Positions 1 through 10,228 of a stretch of 29,672 bases of DNA are shown piece by piece. The translations under genes and the position numbers were made by a program. The stretch is from Rhizoclosmatium globosum (Eukaryota > Chytridiomycota > Chytridiomycetes > Chytridiales > Chytriomycetaceae). The notes below the pieces were generated by a model. That model searched no databases, was not told the origin of the DNA, and saw nothing but the letters and a program-made list of their open reading frames with translations. The stretch is taken from assembly GCA_002104985.1 (NCBI GenBank), contig MCGO01000342.1:1-29672 (forward strand), read 5' to 3'. How positions within the stretch are numbered: position 1 is the stretch's first letter; every line of letters starts with the position of its first letter.

Positions 1-449
1 CCGGTCTCTTGATCGGGTTCGCAATCTACAAGGCCGGAAACTCAATGAAACTCCACACATTTTTCGTCTCCGCCACAATCCTTATCTTGTATCTCTCCGC
101 TGGTCTTTTATCCAAGTCAGTGGGTATGTTCGAGCTTGACAGTTGGAACAAGTTGCTGGGAACGCGCGATTTCCGATGAGGCTACTTACTATCGCGTCGA
201 CACAAGTGTCTGGCATTTAGACTGTTGCAACCCCGAAGACAGCACTCAAGGTGGATGGGCAATGTTTTCTGCCGTCTTTGGATGGACAACAATGCTACGA
301 TTGGAACGGTTACCTCATACTGTCTCTACTGGCTGGCGATTGCGGCTGCACTTGTTTGCATGAAGTTAAACGAAAGACGACGTGAAAGACTTGGGTTGGA
401 GAAGATCGGGTTCAAAAAGACAATCAAGGGTTACTTTGCCCGATCCTAA
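1..449 (+). pseudogene. FTR1-type iron permease, C-terminal fragment (array copy 1)
   Basis: This is the C-terminal half of a plasma-membrane FTR1 iron permease, cut by the window edge. It starts in the membrane segment GLLIGFAIYKAGNS and runs through the conserved HLDCCNPEDSTQGGW block, the FGW motif, the last membrane segment and a basic tail ending in a stop at 447-449. The frame breaks twice. An extra base near 171-174 throws the frame into a TGA, and a missing base near 288-291 restores it, so the end is in the same frame as the start. DNA identity to 2011-2450 is very high, so this and copy 2 are a recent tandem duplication. The extra base near 171 is also present in copy 2, so it predates the duplication. 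The 5' half lies outside the window. FTR1 normally works with a multicopper ferroxidase; none is in the window. Confidence 0.8.
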
Positions 450-1125
450 TTGAGAAGAAGACAATTTAAAGATTTAATAAATTTTCGTAATAGTGATGTT
501 GTGGTGGATAACGATTCTGATTTTCAGTTGAGGAGTGGTATCTAAATTCGAAAGTAGTGAGTTATTATCTTTAATATTTTACGATTCATTCAAGTACGTT
601 GCTTGGATTAAGTTTGTGTGTGATTTTCAAAGGGACAGACATGGTATAGTCATCTCTTAAGCATTGCAAAGTATCTGATTTTTGTTGTACTTGAAGTGAA
701 ATGCTGAATTGTCTAATTATTGGTCCTTCCATAACGAAGATGAGAAAAAAGAGAAGTTTTTGAGGTAGAGCTTTCTACAAAACTAGTCGCTTGTAACACT
801 TTCAACGTAGTAATTCTCGTGCTTTATATCCTACTTCTCTCCTTTTCCTGTACTTAAAAATACAATCACCATTTAATGTCGCTGGTGGAGATGGAGATTT
901 TCTGTCTGGTCTTCCTATTGGTCAGGTCGCTTCCCGATGATGCTGTGTCATGCCGCTTCCCCTGCATTTTCTCTTCGGAAACGGAAAACTCATTGGACCC
1001 AGTGGGTAAGTGCACAAACGATGAATGGGTTTACATGATTTCACAAGATTGATGTATGTGCTTCACCAGTACTCTACCTTTCCTTGCCTTTGAATCCAAG
1101 TTGCTTTCAATACCTACCCAGCATA
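450..1125. other. Spacer between FTR1 copies 1 and 2
   Basis: There are 676 bases without a convincing gene. The stretch is AT-rich up to about 850, then mixed in composition, and presumably holds the 3' flank of copy 1 and the old promoter of copy 2. I see no long conserved frame, RNA gene or repeat. The short frames here have no recognisable motifs. Confidence 0.5.
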
Positions 1126-2469
1126 ATGGTTGGCTTCTCGATTCCTCTATTCTTCGTCCTCTTCCGTGGTAATGTTGCATTCGTCCTTTCCCATTACCCT
1201 CCTTGTTGAACCTAACTTTCACCGACAGAGTGCACTGAAGCCTCGATCGTCGTTCTCAGTCTTGTTTGCATTCATCTCAACCCGCTTCCATGATGATGTG
1301 GGCATGAGACGTATTGCTGTCACGGGCGGTGTGGTTCGGAACATTGGCAGGACTTCTCATTTCATTTGCTATTGGTGCTGGCTTCCTCGTTGTCTTCTTT
1401 AAATACGCATCGAATCTATGGTAAGCCCTAACACTGTGAGTTGGGGTCTGACCTTTCCATCCAAAAGGGCGATGCTGAGGCCTTGTGGGAAGCTGTGTTT
1501 CAGGTAAGCAACTACGATCACGTCCTCCATGCATTGTAACTAAGCCAACGCTTGGTAGTTGATTGCATGTGTCCTGATGACAAATCCATGGCATTCGCTT
1601 TCCTCAAATCTGACGAACTAACAGCGAAATGGCACCGGAGTTGCACAAGTCCCTCAAGGATCGTGAATTTGGCAACTGACTTGCAGACTACTTCTGATCA
1701 GGGATGTTCTTCAACCACCGCTTCCAACGAAGGGAATAATGGAACTGAGGGCAAAAAGGTTGTTGAAGTTGGAGAGGATGATTCATCACTACCTCCTGCC
1801 GATATTGGATTCAAAAAACAAGGGCGTGCAGGCATTTTTCTGGATTCCATTCGTTACTGTGTTGCGCCGAAGGTCTTGAAGGAATGGTCTTTGTTGGTGG
1901 TGTAAGTGATTTTTTACTTCTTCTTTTCAAGACTGTAAAATCTTGTTAAAACCTCCAGATTGGTTTGAGTGATCCGCAGAGAATATTCCTCTCGCGGCTA
2001 TTGCTGGTCTTGTTGCCGGTCTCTTGATCGGGTTCGCAATCTACAAGGCCGGAAACTCAATGAAACTCCACCATTTTTCGTCTCCGCCACAATCCTTATC
2101 TTGTATCTCTCCGCTGGTCTTTTATCCAAGTCAGTGGGTATGTTCGAGCTTGACAGTTGGAACAAGTTGCTGGGAACGCGCGATTCCCGATGAGGCTACT
2201 TACTATCGCGTCGACACAAGTGTCTGGCATTTAGACTGTTGCAACCCCGAAGACAGCACTCAAGGTGGATGGGCAATGTTTTCCGCCATCTTTGGATGGA
2301 CCAATAACGCTACGATTGGAACAGTTACCTCATACTGTCTCTATTGGTTAGCAATCGCGGCTGCACTTGTTTGGATGAAGTTGTCTGAACGAAGACGCGA
2401 ACGCCTTGGGTTGGAGAAGGTTGGTTTCAAAAGACAATCAAAGGATACTTTGCTCGCAACAATAACTGA
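1126..2469 (+). pseudogene. FTR1-type iron permease pseudogene (array copy 2)
   Basis: The whole FTR1 exon layout is recognisable. A 43-nt first exon (ATG at 1126, ending 1168) has the same length as in the intact copy. It is followed by a segment with the first REXXE motif (E-C-T-E-A-S after the splice), the SNLW and EALWEA blocks, FAFLKSDELTAKWH, a hydrophilic loop, the second REGLE motif (about 1866-1890) and the DCCNP block. The frame is broken many times by mixed indels: an extra C near 1257, a missing A near 1636, an extra C in the REGLE region near 1869, two extra bases near 1979, a missing base near 2071, an extra base near 2187 and a missing A near 2430. Both gains and losses occur, many outside homopolymers. 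This looks like genuine decay of a duplicated transporter. A very poor local assembly is the alternative. Confidence 0.8.
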
Positions 2470-2687
2470 GAGAAAGCCTCTGATCCTCCTAATAATTTTC
2501 CATTATGCCCATAAATTTGTCGGATGAAGCGCACCAATGGCACTGTTGCGATGAGACAATCTGATTTTCAAAGTTGGTTTTTTGCCATTGAAGACTGGAG
2601 GTCGGTTGCATCTAAACCAAAAGTATTGCACCACAAGTCGCGTGCCCCATTGTGTCTATATTGTAGTATCCATTCACAAGTGTAGGT

Positions 2688-4258
2688 ATGTTGGGTTTCA
2701 GTTTATCCGTGTTTTTCGTAATTTTCCGAGGTGAGAGACAACAGCTGTCAAAAAATCATATTTATCTCTTGATCGCTAGAATGTACCGAGGCTTCTATCG
2801 TACTCTCAGTACTTCTGTCGTTCGTCGAAAGACGTTTCTCTCATGACGCCACGATGAGTAGGATGTTGGCGCGTCATATTTGGTTGGGAACTGGGTCAGG
2901 GATTTTACTTAGCCTCACGATCGGAGGCATATTTTTATACATTTGGTTCAACTATGCCAGTAATTTGTGGTATGTCGTTCGATATGGGAGATTGGTTGTA
3001 AATTCAGGAATTAGGTCGTCTGCAGAAGCATTATGGGAGGCCATTTTGCAATTAATCGCCTGTATCTTGATGACCATCATGGGTGTGTGTCTCTGCGCTC
3101 AAATCAAATCATAAATCTAATGTACTGGTTATTGGCAGGATTCGCTTTCCTCAAATCTGACGAGCTCACTGCAAAATGGCATCGCAAGCTCCACAAAGCC
3201 CTTCAAGAGCACAACGCGGTCCCAGAAGAACAACAAGTAATAAAACTCAAGGAGTTGGATACAGGAGGGTCTTCAAACCCATCCACAAAACTCAATGGAG
3301 CAAATTCGTCTGATGGTGCTGAGAACAGCATTCAAAAGAGTCCCTTGGCACCAACACCCGAAGCGGATTATGTTGACTTACAAGCCAATACCACCAATAA
3401 GCCAAATACAGACCCTGAGTTGGAAGGCGTTCGGCACTCTGTCGCTGAAACAATACGCGGTGGTGAAAGGAAAAGCAGGGTAAAGCGCGACTCTGAAGCG
3501 TTTGACGGTCGCAAAACTGTGGTTGAAAAGGGGGATGATGAGACAACCAGTAAAGCAACAAAAAAAGGTGGAAATGGGGCACAAGCATTCTTTTGGATTC
3601 CGTTTGTGACAGTTATACGCGAAGGACTTGAAGGAATGTTGTTTCTAGGTGGAATTGCGATAAGTGAAGATCCGGGACATATTCCTTTGGCTATTATTGG
3701 CGCATTAACTGCGGGGTTGGCGCTAGGATATGCTATTTTCAGGTTTGTTTCATCTTGGCTGTTATGATGCTTTAATGCTGGATTTACAGAGCTGGAAACT
3801 CTATGAAGCTGCAGACATTTTTCCTAAGTGCTACCATCACAATTTTTTACTTATCAAGCGGACTCATGGCAAAGTCTGTCTGGGCGTTTCAGAAGAATGA
3901 GTGGAATATATTGATTGGCTCCAAAGATTCTGACATGTCCATCTACTACATGTTCAGCAATCTGTGTGGTAAGATTAATTAAATATATATTATGTCTCCT
4001 AAGTTTTATCAAAGGCATCTTAACTGCTGTAACCCCGACGATCCGAGGCAAGGAGGATGGCAGCTTTTTAATGCGCTTTTTGGATGGCAATCATCTCCGA
4101 CTATAGGCAGCGTCACAGCATATATTATTTATTGGTTCACTATATCTGGAGTGTTGGTAGGCATGAAGTTGATAGACCGACGGCGAGCAAGGTTAGGGCG
4201 AGAGAAGGTTGGAATGAAGAGAATGATTAAGGAATGGATAGCGAGCTTTCGAGGATGA
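2688..4258 (+). CDS. FTR1: High-affinity iron permease FTR1 (array copy 3, intact)
   Basis: This multi-pass plasma-membrane permease takes up Fe(III) generated by a partner ferroxidase. Exons by splice signal and phase: 2688-2730, 2780-2969, 3015-3082, 3139-3742, 3790-3963, 4015-4258, giving 440 residues. The first iron-binding REXXE motif is R14-E-C-T-E18, split by intron 1. The second, REGLE, is at about residues 261-265. Between the two halves lies a long hydrophilic loop (about residues 115-255) rich in Ser, Thr, Lys and Glu. The C-terminal half has the CCNP block and a basic tail. The start gives MLGFSLSVFFVIFR, the usual FTR1 N-terminus. Intron 2 is 45 nt, so an unspliced frame also stays open. 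Only the last splice is uncomfortable: keeping frame requires a GTGTGG donor at 3964 rather than the better GTAAGA at 3969, and the usual Trp before HLNCC is lost. It lies downstream of two decayed copies. Confidence 0.88.
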
Positions 4259-4354
4259 GGATATACCTTCTACTTACTTTTTCCTTCTTTTCTTTTCTTT
4301 TCTTTATTATTTTAAAGATATTAACAACCACCCAAGCACTTTAAAGAAACACGA
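4259..4354 (+). other. Short intergenic region with TTTTC tract
   Basis: These 96 bases separate the FTR1 stop from the next start codon. A pyrimidine tract built of TTTTC units (about 4281-4308) precedes an AT-rich stretch and the ATG at 4355. It probably contains both the FTR1 3' end and the promoter of the helicase gene. Confidence 0.5.
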
Positions 4355-7300
4355 ATGACGATCGCGTATCCCGTGTGCGCCATTGACCTGGAGTGGTTCG
4401 ACGGCACCGGCGGACAACACGTGACGCAGATAGGGTTCGCAGTGCAGGCGGGCGCGGAGTCGGCGGCCGCGCATCGAAACATTCTTGTTCGCGAACACTC
4501 GGACGGCCGGTTCAAGTCACGGTTTGCGCCAACGTCGACGACCGGATTCGTGTTTGGAAAAGACGAAGTTGTTTCAAAGGCGCACGTGGGTCTCTCTTTG
4601 TCTCTTTCTCTTTCTCTTTCTCTTTGGGTTCGGTGTTCGGTGGTGGTGTTGAACTGACCAGTAACGATATAAGATCGCTTTCACAGTCACCCAAGTCCTG
4701 GTCAACTGCGCAACACTCGTGCTGCACAACGGAACAGGCGACAGGAACGTGCTGCTCAGGAACAATGTCGATTTGGACTCGTTCGATGATTTGGTTGTTG
4801 TCGACACGGGCGATCTGCATGCCTCCCAATATAACGAGAAGGGAAAGATATCCCTCGAGAACTTGTGCTTGAAACTTGGCATCTCGGTCACGCCTGGCTC
4901 ATTTCATAATGCAGGAAACGATGCTGCCTATACCTTGATGGCGTGGAGAAAGTTGGTTGGAAGAACGTCGATAAACAACCAAGCCGTTGACGACCTTGCA
5001 AACTCAATGATGACTGGATTGGCTATTATGAATTCATCACCAAAGGCGCCTCGCTCTGTAACCCAAAGGCCTTCAGCGGCTAACCTCAACCCTCAGAAAC
5101 ACGACTTGTGGTAAACAACCTTGCAGATATTCCTGATGCCGTCCTTCCATTCCTGGACGCCTTCAAAGAAACTCTCCTGAAAGTGCCAACCGCTGCCCGT
5201 CTCGCTCATCTCGAAACTGTTGACAAGCTGAAGGATGCGTATCGTTTGTTCAGAGACTTTTGTCGACAACGCAGGAATCAACCTTCTCGTTTCAACGAAC
5301 ACGAGAAGCTCTTTGAATCCCGATACAAGGTCAACCCAATATTTCCGTTGGTGATTTGTGAAATAATGGGTGCTCCCTCTTTGGCTGTGCTCTACCTCAC
5401 GCGACATCGTGTCCTTCAAAAGTATGGTCGCCCTCGAACCAAAGTCGCCTTCCTTGTAACTGCTGAAAATGAAGATCTTGGCATTGCTACAAAGTACAAT
5501 GGCCGAGTCAACATCAATGAACTGCAACCAGTCCTTTGTAGTTCCGCTCCGAGAACAATTGAGAATGACACCGTTGGTCTGTTCAGTATTGGAACCACTT
5601 ACACTGTCTCATTTGAAATTCACAATGGATACAACTTCCCTCGCCGAATCGTCAACATTCTCGCCGAAGAAGATCCTTCCACAGCTCAGCTATCCTTCCA
5701 AAATTCTTCTGGAGGCACAGTCAAATCGGTACTCATTCAGAAAAACAGCTCTTTCCAAGTTGTTTTGAAGCTCTCGACGCAACACATTGGATTTTTTAGT
5801 CGCCGAATCGTGTTTTTGATTGATAACTTCCGGATTGACAGAGTCGTTCAGTTCCGTATCGTTGCTGACGCTGAAAACCCGAACCTCGAGTTTCCTGCTG
5901 CTTCCATCCCTTACAAGCCCCGTAAAATTGTTATTGATGATAATGCTGTGCCTGCTATTCCTGGAGAAGCTCCTCCACGGTGACTACATTAAATTCGGGG
6001 GTTTTTTATGATCTAATTACCCCATTTTACAGTCCCGAATTCGACACATTCAAATACGAACTTCCAAAATACACGGCTCCACCGTCACTTAAGCGACTTT
6101 TTGATCAAGACTCGAAGGTTCCCAAAGACAAGAAGCCACAGGCTATTCAATCCTTCACATCAGAAGCATTGACGTGGAAAACATTCTCTCGCCGATTCCA
6201 TTCCATGCTCTACCTCGAAGAATTTCAAATGGTTGTAGATATCCGTGCATACGACCAACTTGGGGAAACACTGGAACCATTGAACAACAACTCACTCTTA
6301 CGTTTGATGGTTCCTGGTCTCGCGGAGAACAGGCCCAGCGTTCTGTACGGTGACAAAATTATTGTCAAGTTGGGGAACGGACAGCGGTATGAAGGATACG
6401 TGCACAAGGTTGAATTGAATTCAGTGAATCTCAAGTTTGACCAGAAATTCCATCGTGGGGTTTATATTAAGGGAATGAAGGTCGACGTGGAGTTTAACTT
6501 TTCGAGGACTTGTTTCAAGAGAGCGCATCGGTCGTTGGATTTGATTGGTAAGTGGTGATTTTTGCTATGAGTTGCTTATTTAGCTCGTAATTTTGTTTTG
6601 CAGGATTTGTTGCAAAACAGGCTTCTTGTTGGACTTTCCCTGTGAATGTTCCTATGACGAAAACAGAGACTGCGAATTTACAAGATTTCGAAATTCGTCG
6701 GAACCAGCTTTTGAAGAACGTTACGCTCAATACTCACCAAATCAAGGCTGTTGCTCAAATTGTGTCCAAAAGAGAGTCTCAGACGCCATTCGTCATTTTT
6801 GGACCTCCTGGAACAGGCAAAACTGTGAGTCTTAAATATATCCATCACTTATATTTCTGAATCGTAAATAACAGAAAACACTTGTTGAAGCTGTGAAGCT
6901 GGCACTTCGAATGATGCCAAACGCAAGAATTTTAGTAACGGCTCCATCAAACGCAGCTGTCGACTTGATCGTCCACCGTCTCTCTGATGCACAACCAGGC
7001 GGTTTACCTCCGTCCCAAATGATCAGAGTGAACGCATACACCAGGTCCCCTGATTCAGTCCCACATTTCATCGCACGATACTCTCTTCGCGACGACCGAA
7101 AGGGCATCTACGTGATCCCTAAATCCCAATCTGAGTTATCTACCTACCGTGTCGTATGTACAACCCTCTACACAGCCTCCGCGTTACAAGGTATGGGAGC
7201 CTTTGATCCAGTCCCAGGACCCAACGGAGCCCTCGAAAACTGGTTCACCCACATTTTCTGTGATGAAGTCGGACACGCGACGGAAACGGAGTTCTGGGCG

Positions 7301-8493
7301 GGTGTCGGCGGTGCTGTCTCGCCAATGTTGAAGGTGTTGAAGGAGAAGGACGTGAAGCAGGAAGAGCGCTCTTTGTTCAAGAAATTGCGGGGGATTTCAA
7401 TACGTCGAAGAATAATGTTGTGGCGGGGAAACTTCCACAACTTGTAATTGTCGGGGATCCGAAGCAGTTGGGTCCTATTGTACGAAGTGATTTGGCGGAG
7501 CAGTGTGGATATAGTATGTCGTACCTTGAAAGGCTTGTCGAGACTTGTTCTGCATATGGAAGGAAGGGTGGGGATGATGTTGTTGGTGAGCGGTACCAGA
7601 ATCCTCACAATATCGTGCAGCTGGTTGATAATTATCGCTCGCATCCTGCTATTTTGGAGCTGTATTCGAAGACTTTCTATGATGGAGATTTGGTGTGTTG
7701 TGCCAAGAATGATGGGAAGTTGAGTCGGCTCAGTTGGTTGCCAAACAGAAACGAGTTTCCGCTTGTATTCCATGGGTATTTTTCATCCACTCTTTTTACA
7801 TCCTTTTAACTTGCTCGTTTTGAACACAGTGTCTGCGGTAAGGATGAACGTGAGGGTTCTTCCCCTTCTTGGTTCAACATGGACGAAGTCAACACAGTTC
7901 TTGACTACTTAAAGACTCTATTGACTGGTGCACCGCCTCCAAAGACGGGACGTGGTGGAGGTCTATTTGGCTCAAACATGTTCCAAACAGAAAAGGCTTC
8001 AAATATTGGACTCACCATGGACGAAATCGGAATCATCACTCCATACCGCAAGCAGATAGACAAAATCCGTGCACGTCTCCAAAAAGAAGGATGGTCTCGC
8101 ATCAGAGTGGGAACTGTCGAAGAATTCCAAGGCGATGAAAAGAAAGTGATCATCCTGTCAACTGTTCGCTCCTCTGCGCAGTGGATCGAAAAAGACCAGA
8201 AGTTCAATATCGGATTCTTGAGAAACCCGAAACGCTTCAACGTTTCGATTTCTCGCGCGAAATCGTTGATGATTATAATTGGAAACCCTGAGATTCTGTG
8301 TGGAGATAAATATTGGGAGAAGCTTGTGCGGTACTGTGAAGTGAATGGGGCGTGTGTTGGTTATCCTGTTCCCAAAGAGAAGGTTGGAGGGAGCAAGAGT
8401 TATGGCAATTTAGTGGAGGAGGATTACGCGAGTGAGGAAGAAGATATTGAGGTCAGAGATGTGCAGGGAGTTGGATGGAGGCGTGATGAATAA
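4355..8493 (+). CDS. DEDDh exonuclease domain fused to MOV10/SDE3-type RNA helicase
   Basis: Exons: 4355-4589, 4687-5979, 6033-6547, 6604-6824, 6875-7775, 7830-8493. Residues 1 to about 210 form a DEDDh nuclease fold of the Gfd2/YDR514C type: D-L-E in CAIDLEW, LHNGTGDRN, and HNAGNDAAYTL with the catalytic His/Asp. A MOV10-like region follows, then an SF1 helicase: Walker A GPPGTGKT (residues 748-755), motif II as DEVG instead of DEAG, VIVGDPKQLGP, NYRSHP, FHGVCGKDERE, TPYRKQ, GTVEEFQGDE and NPKRFNVSISRAK. Two frame breaks, at the CCC run 5090-5092 and the GGGGG run 7389-7393, each need one more base. With both restored every exon phase fits and the total is 1276 residues. No ATG could start the helicase part alone near its N-terminus. 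MOV10/SDE3 helicases act in RNA silencing and transposon control. If the breaks are real, this is two separate or broken genes. Confidence 0.72.
4590..4686 (+). repeat. CTTTC microsatellite inside intron 1 of the helicase gene
   Basis: The 97-nt first intron (weak GTCTCT donor at 4590, TTTCACAG acceptor ending 4686) starts with a run of TCTTTC/CTCTTT units (about 4594-4627). This intron is about twice the length of the other introns in the gene, and the tract accounts for much of the excess. The donor choice is forced by phase: joining after 4589 gives the continuous frame into VTQVLVNC. Confidence 0.6.
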
Positions 8494-8568
8494 CTCATTA
8501 AATTGTGTTATTAAATTGGTTGCGAAAAGCCTCACTTTGCCTCCCCACAACCAACAACAGTTAATCAA

Positions 8569-9991
8569 ATGGGAAGACGAGTCGCTGTCATTGGCGGAGG
8601 ACCATCTGGTGCAATCACTGCGATTGCTTTGAAAAGACATGGGTTTGAGGTATGTCAGCGAGAAGGTGGAGAAGAGGGGATAGATCAATTTAATTGACCA
8701 TCCTTTAGCCTACCCTCTACGACAAGGTTGATCCATTCGAAGAAGTAAAGCAAGCAGTCCAGAAAGGAGAGCTTGTGAATATTCAATTTGGCGAAACCGG
8801 CGGGACGTTGGGGATCTTGGGCAATGGAGTGAAGGCTCTCAAAAACTTGGGTCTTCTGGACTACGTCAAAGAGTTTCAGGAAGATCCAATGGTTATGGAA
8901 CTCAATTTCATGTACTTAGATGGATCTGTGAGTATTGATATGTTATAAGGAGATGCTGTGGGGAAATGATACTGAACATTGATATGTCCCAGGATCGTAC
9001 ATGCAGAAGGACTCTTGTCGAGGAAGGCGTCCAGCCAATGCATGCACTTCGTTCTAAGCTTCATCAAATTTTGGTCAAAGCTGCGAATGCTGAAGGAATC
9101 AAATTGTATGGCGGCAAGAAACTCAAAACCCTTACTCAAACTGCGGACGACGTAACTGTTGAATTTGAAGATGGAACTCAAATAGTTGCCGATTTTGTGG
9201 TTGGCGCCGACGGAATTCACTCCAAAACCCGTCAGTTGATCTTTCCTGATTCTGCTAAACCAGTTCTTGACGCCACCGGATACATCACAATCTTTGACCT
9301 TGGAACATATTCAGATGGATCGGTTGTTGACTTTAATCACCCGGAAGGTATCTATAATGATCCGCTCAACGGGCGTTTCATCTTCACAGCCCCATTCGGG
9401 AAAAACCAAGGTGAAGCCAAGATTTTTGAAATGAATGTCAAAAAACCTCTGGATCAAGCAGATGACTGGCGTCCAGTCTCAGATCTGCCAAAAGAGGCGG
9501 CCCAGCTCGCAGACACGTTGCAATCATGGGGAACAGAGCCTGCAATCGTTAATTGCGTTCGTCACGCGAAAAGAATTACTCCAGTCAATTTGTATGATCT
9601 TCCGGATCTCCCAAGTTTTTACAAAGGCCGTGTTGTTCTTGTGGGCGATGCAGCTCATGGAACGGTTCCATACGCTGCGCAAGGACTCTGTCAAGCTATT
9701 GAAGATTGTGGAACTCTTGCAGATCTTTGGGGTCACTATCAAGACGATTACAAGAGAGCGTTTTCAATGTACGATAAAATCCGTGTTCCGCGCACGAGAA
9801 AAGTTGTCAGTCTTGCACGTACCACAGGCTCTCGTTTGCGAGCTTCGAATGTGGTTCAAATGAAGTTTGGCCGTTTTATGATGAAGCTCGTTTTCTCTCT
9901 GATGGAATGGTTTGGAGTTGAAGATGAAATCACTTTACACAATTACCGTGATGACATCAGGAAAGTTATCCCAGGCATTCAATTTCAGTGA
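8569..9991 (+). CDS. FAD-dependent monooxygenase (UbiH/PHBH-like)
   Basis: Three exons (8569-8649, 8709-8927, 8993-9991; both introns phase 0) give 432 residues. The N-terminus has the dinucleotide-binding signature VIGGGPSG at residues 8-15. VVGADGIHSKTRQ, the DG motif of flavoprotein hydroxylases, lies mid-protein. LVGDAAHGTVPYAAQG, the GD motif binding the FAD ribityl chain, lies near residue 322. This is the class A flavoprotein monooxygenase layout (salicylate hydroxylase, kynurenine 3-monooxygenase and many secondary-metabolism hydroxylases), using NAD(P)H and O2 on an aromatic or other small substrate. The substrate cannot be told from sequence. No secretion signal or membrane tail is evident. 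It starts 75 bases after the helicase stop on the same strand, and AATAAA occurs at 10014-10019. Confidence 0.85.
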
Positions 9992-10228
9992 TTTGGTTGC
10001 ATTGCCATAGAAAAATAAACACAATTCGTTTTAAAACCACCTCTCTATGGCCATTCACCTGTTTTTGGTAAATGAATGCTACAGGAAGGTAAAGCAAGAG
10101 CAGTTGCGAATTGGAATTAGAAAGGGAAACCCTGATACGCAAGAGAATAAATGTCGTGATATGAACTGAAGTGAGGATTTGAGTTCCAAGGGGTTTGAGT
10201 TGAGTCACATATCATGACTGACTAATTT
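9992..10228. terminator. Convergent 3' intergenic region
   Basis: These 237 bases lie between the stop codons of the monooxygenase (+) and HRQ1 (-). They contain AATAAA at 10014-10019, 23 bases after the + strand stop, a plausible polyadenylation signal. No gene is seen. Confidence 0.45.

Noticed and set aside
171..190. Shared extra base in FTR1 copies 1 and 2 as an undetected intron boundary or recoding site
   Set aside because: No donor/acceptor pair bridges the break without deleting the conserved block, and both copies carry other frame breaks.
5090..5114. Programmed -1 frameshifting to join the exonuclease and helicase
   Set aside because: No slippery heptamer or stem-pseudoknot is evident, and the same kind of break occurs in unrelated genes at G/C runs, so a missing base is simpler.
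7311..7360. A 50-nt intron (GTGCTG..GCAG) to explain the helicase frame change near 7390
   Set aside because: Phase would fit, but the donor is poor and it would delete a plausible segment after the DEVG block. One more G in the run 7389-7393 explains the change without a new intron and agrees with the other breaks.
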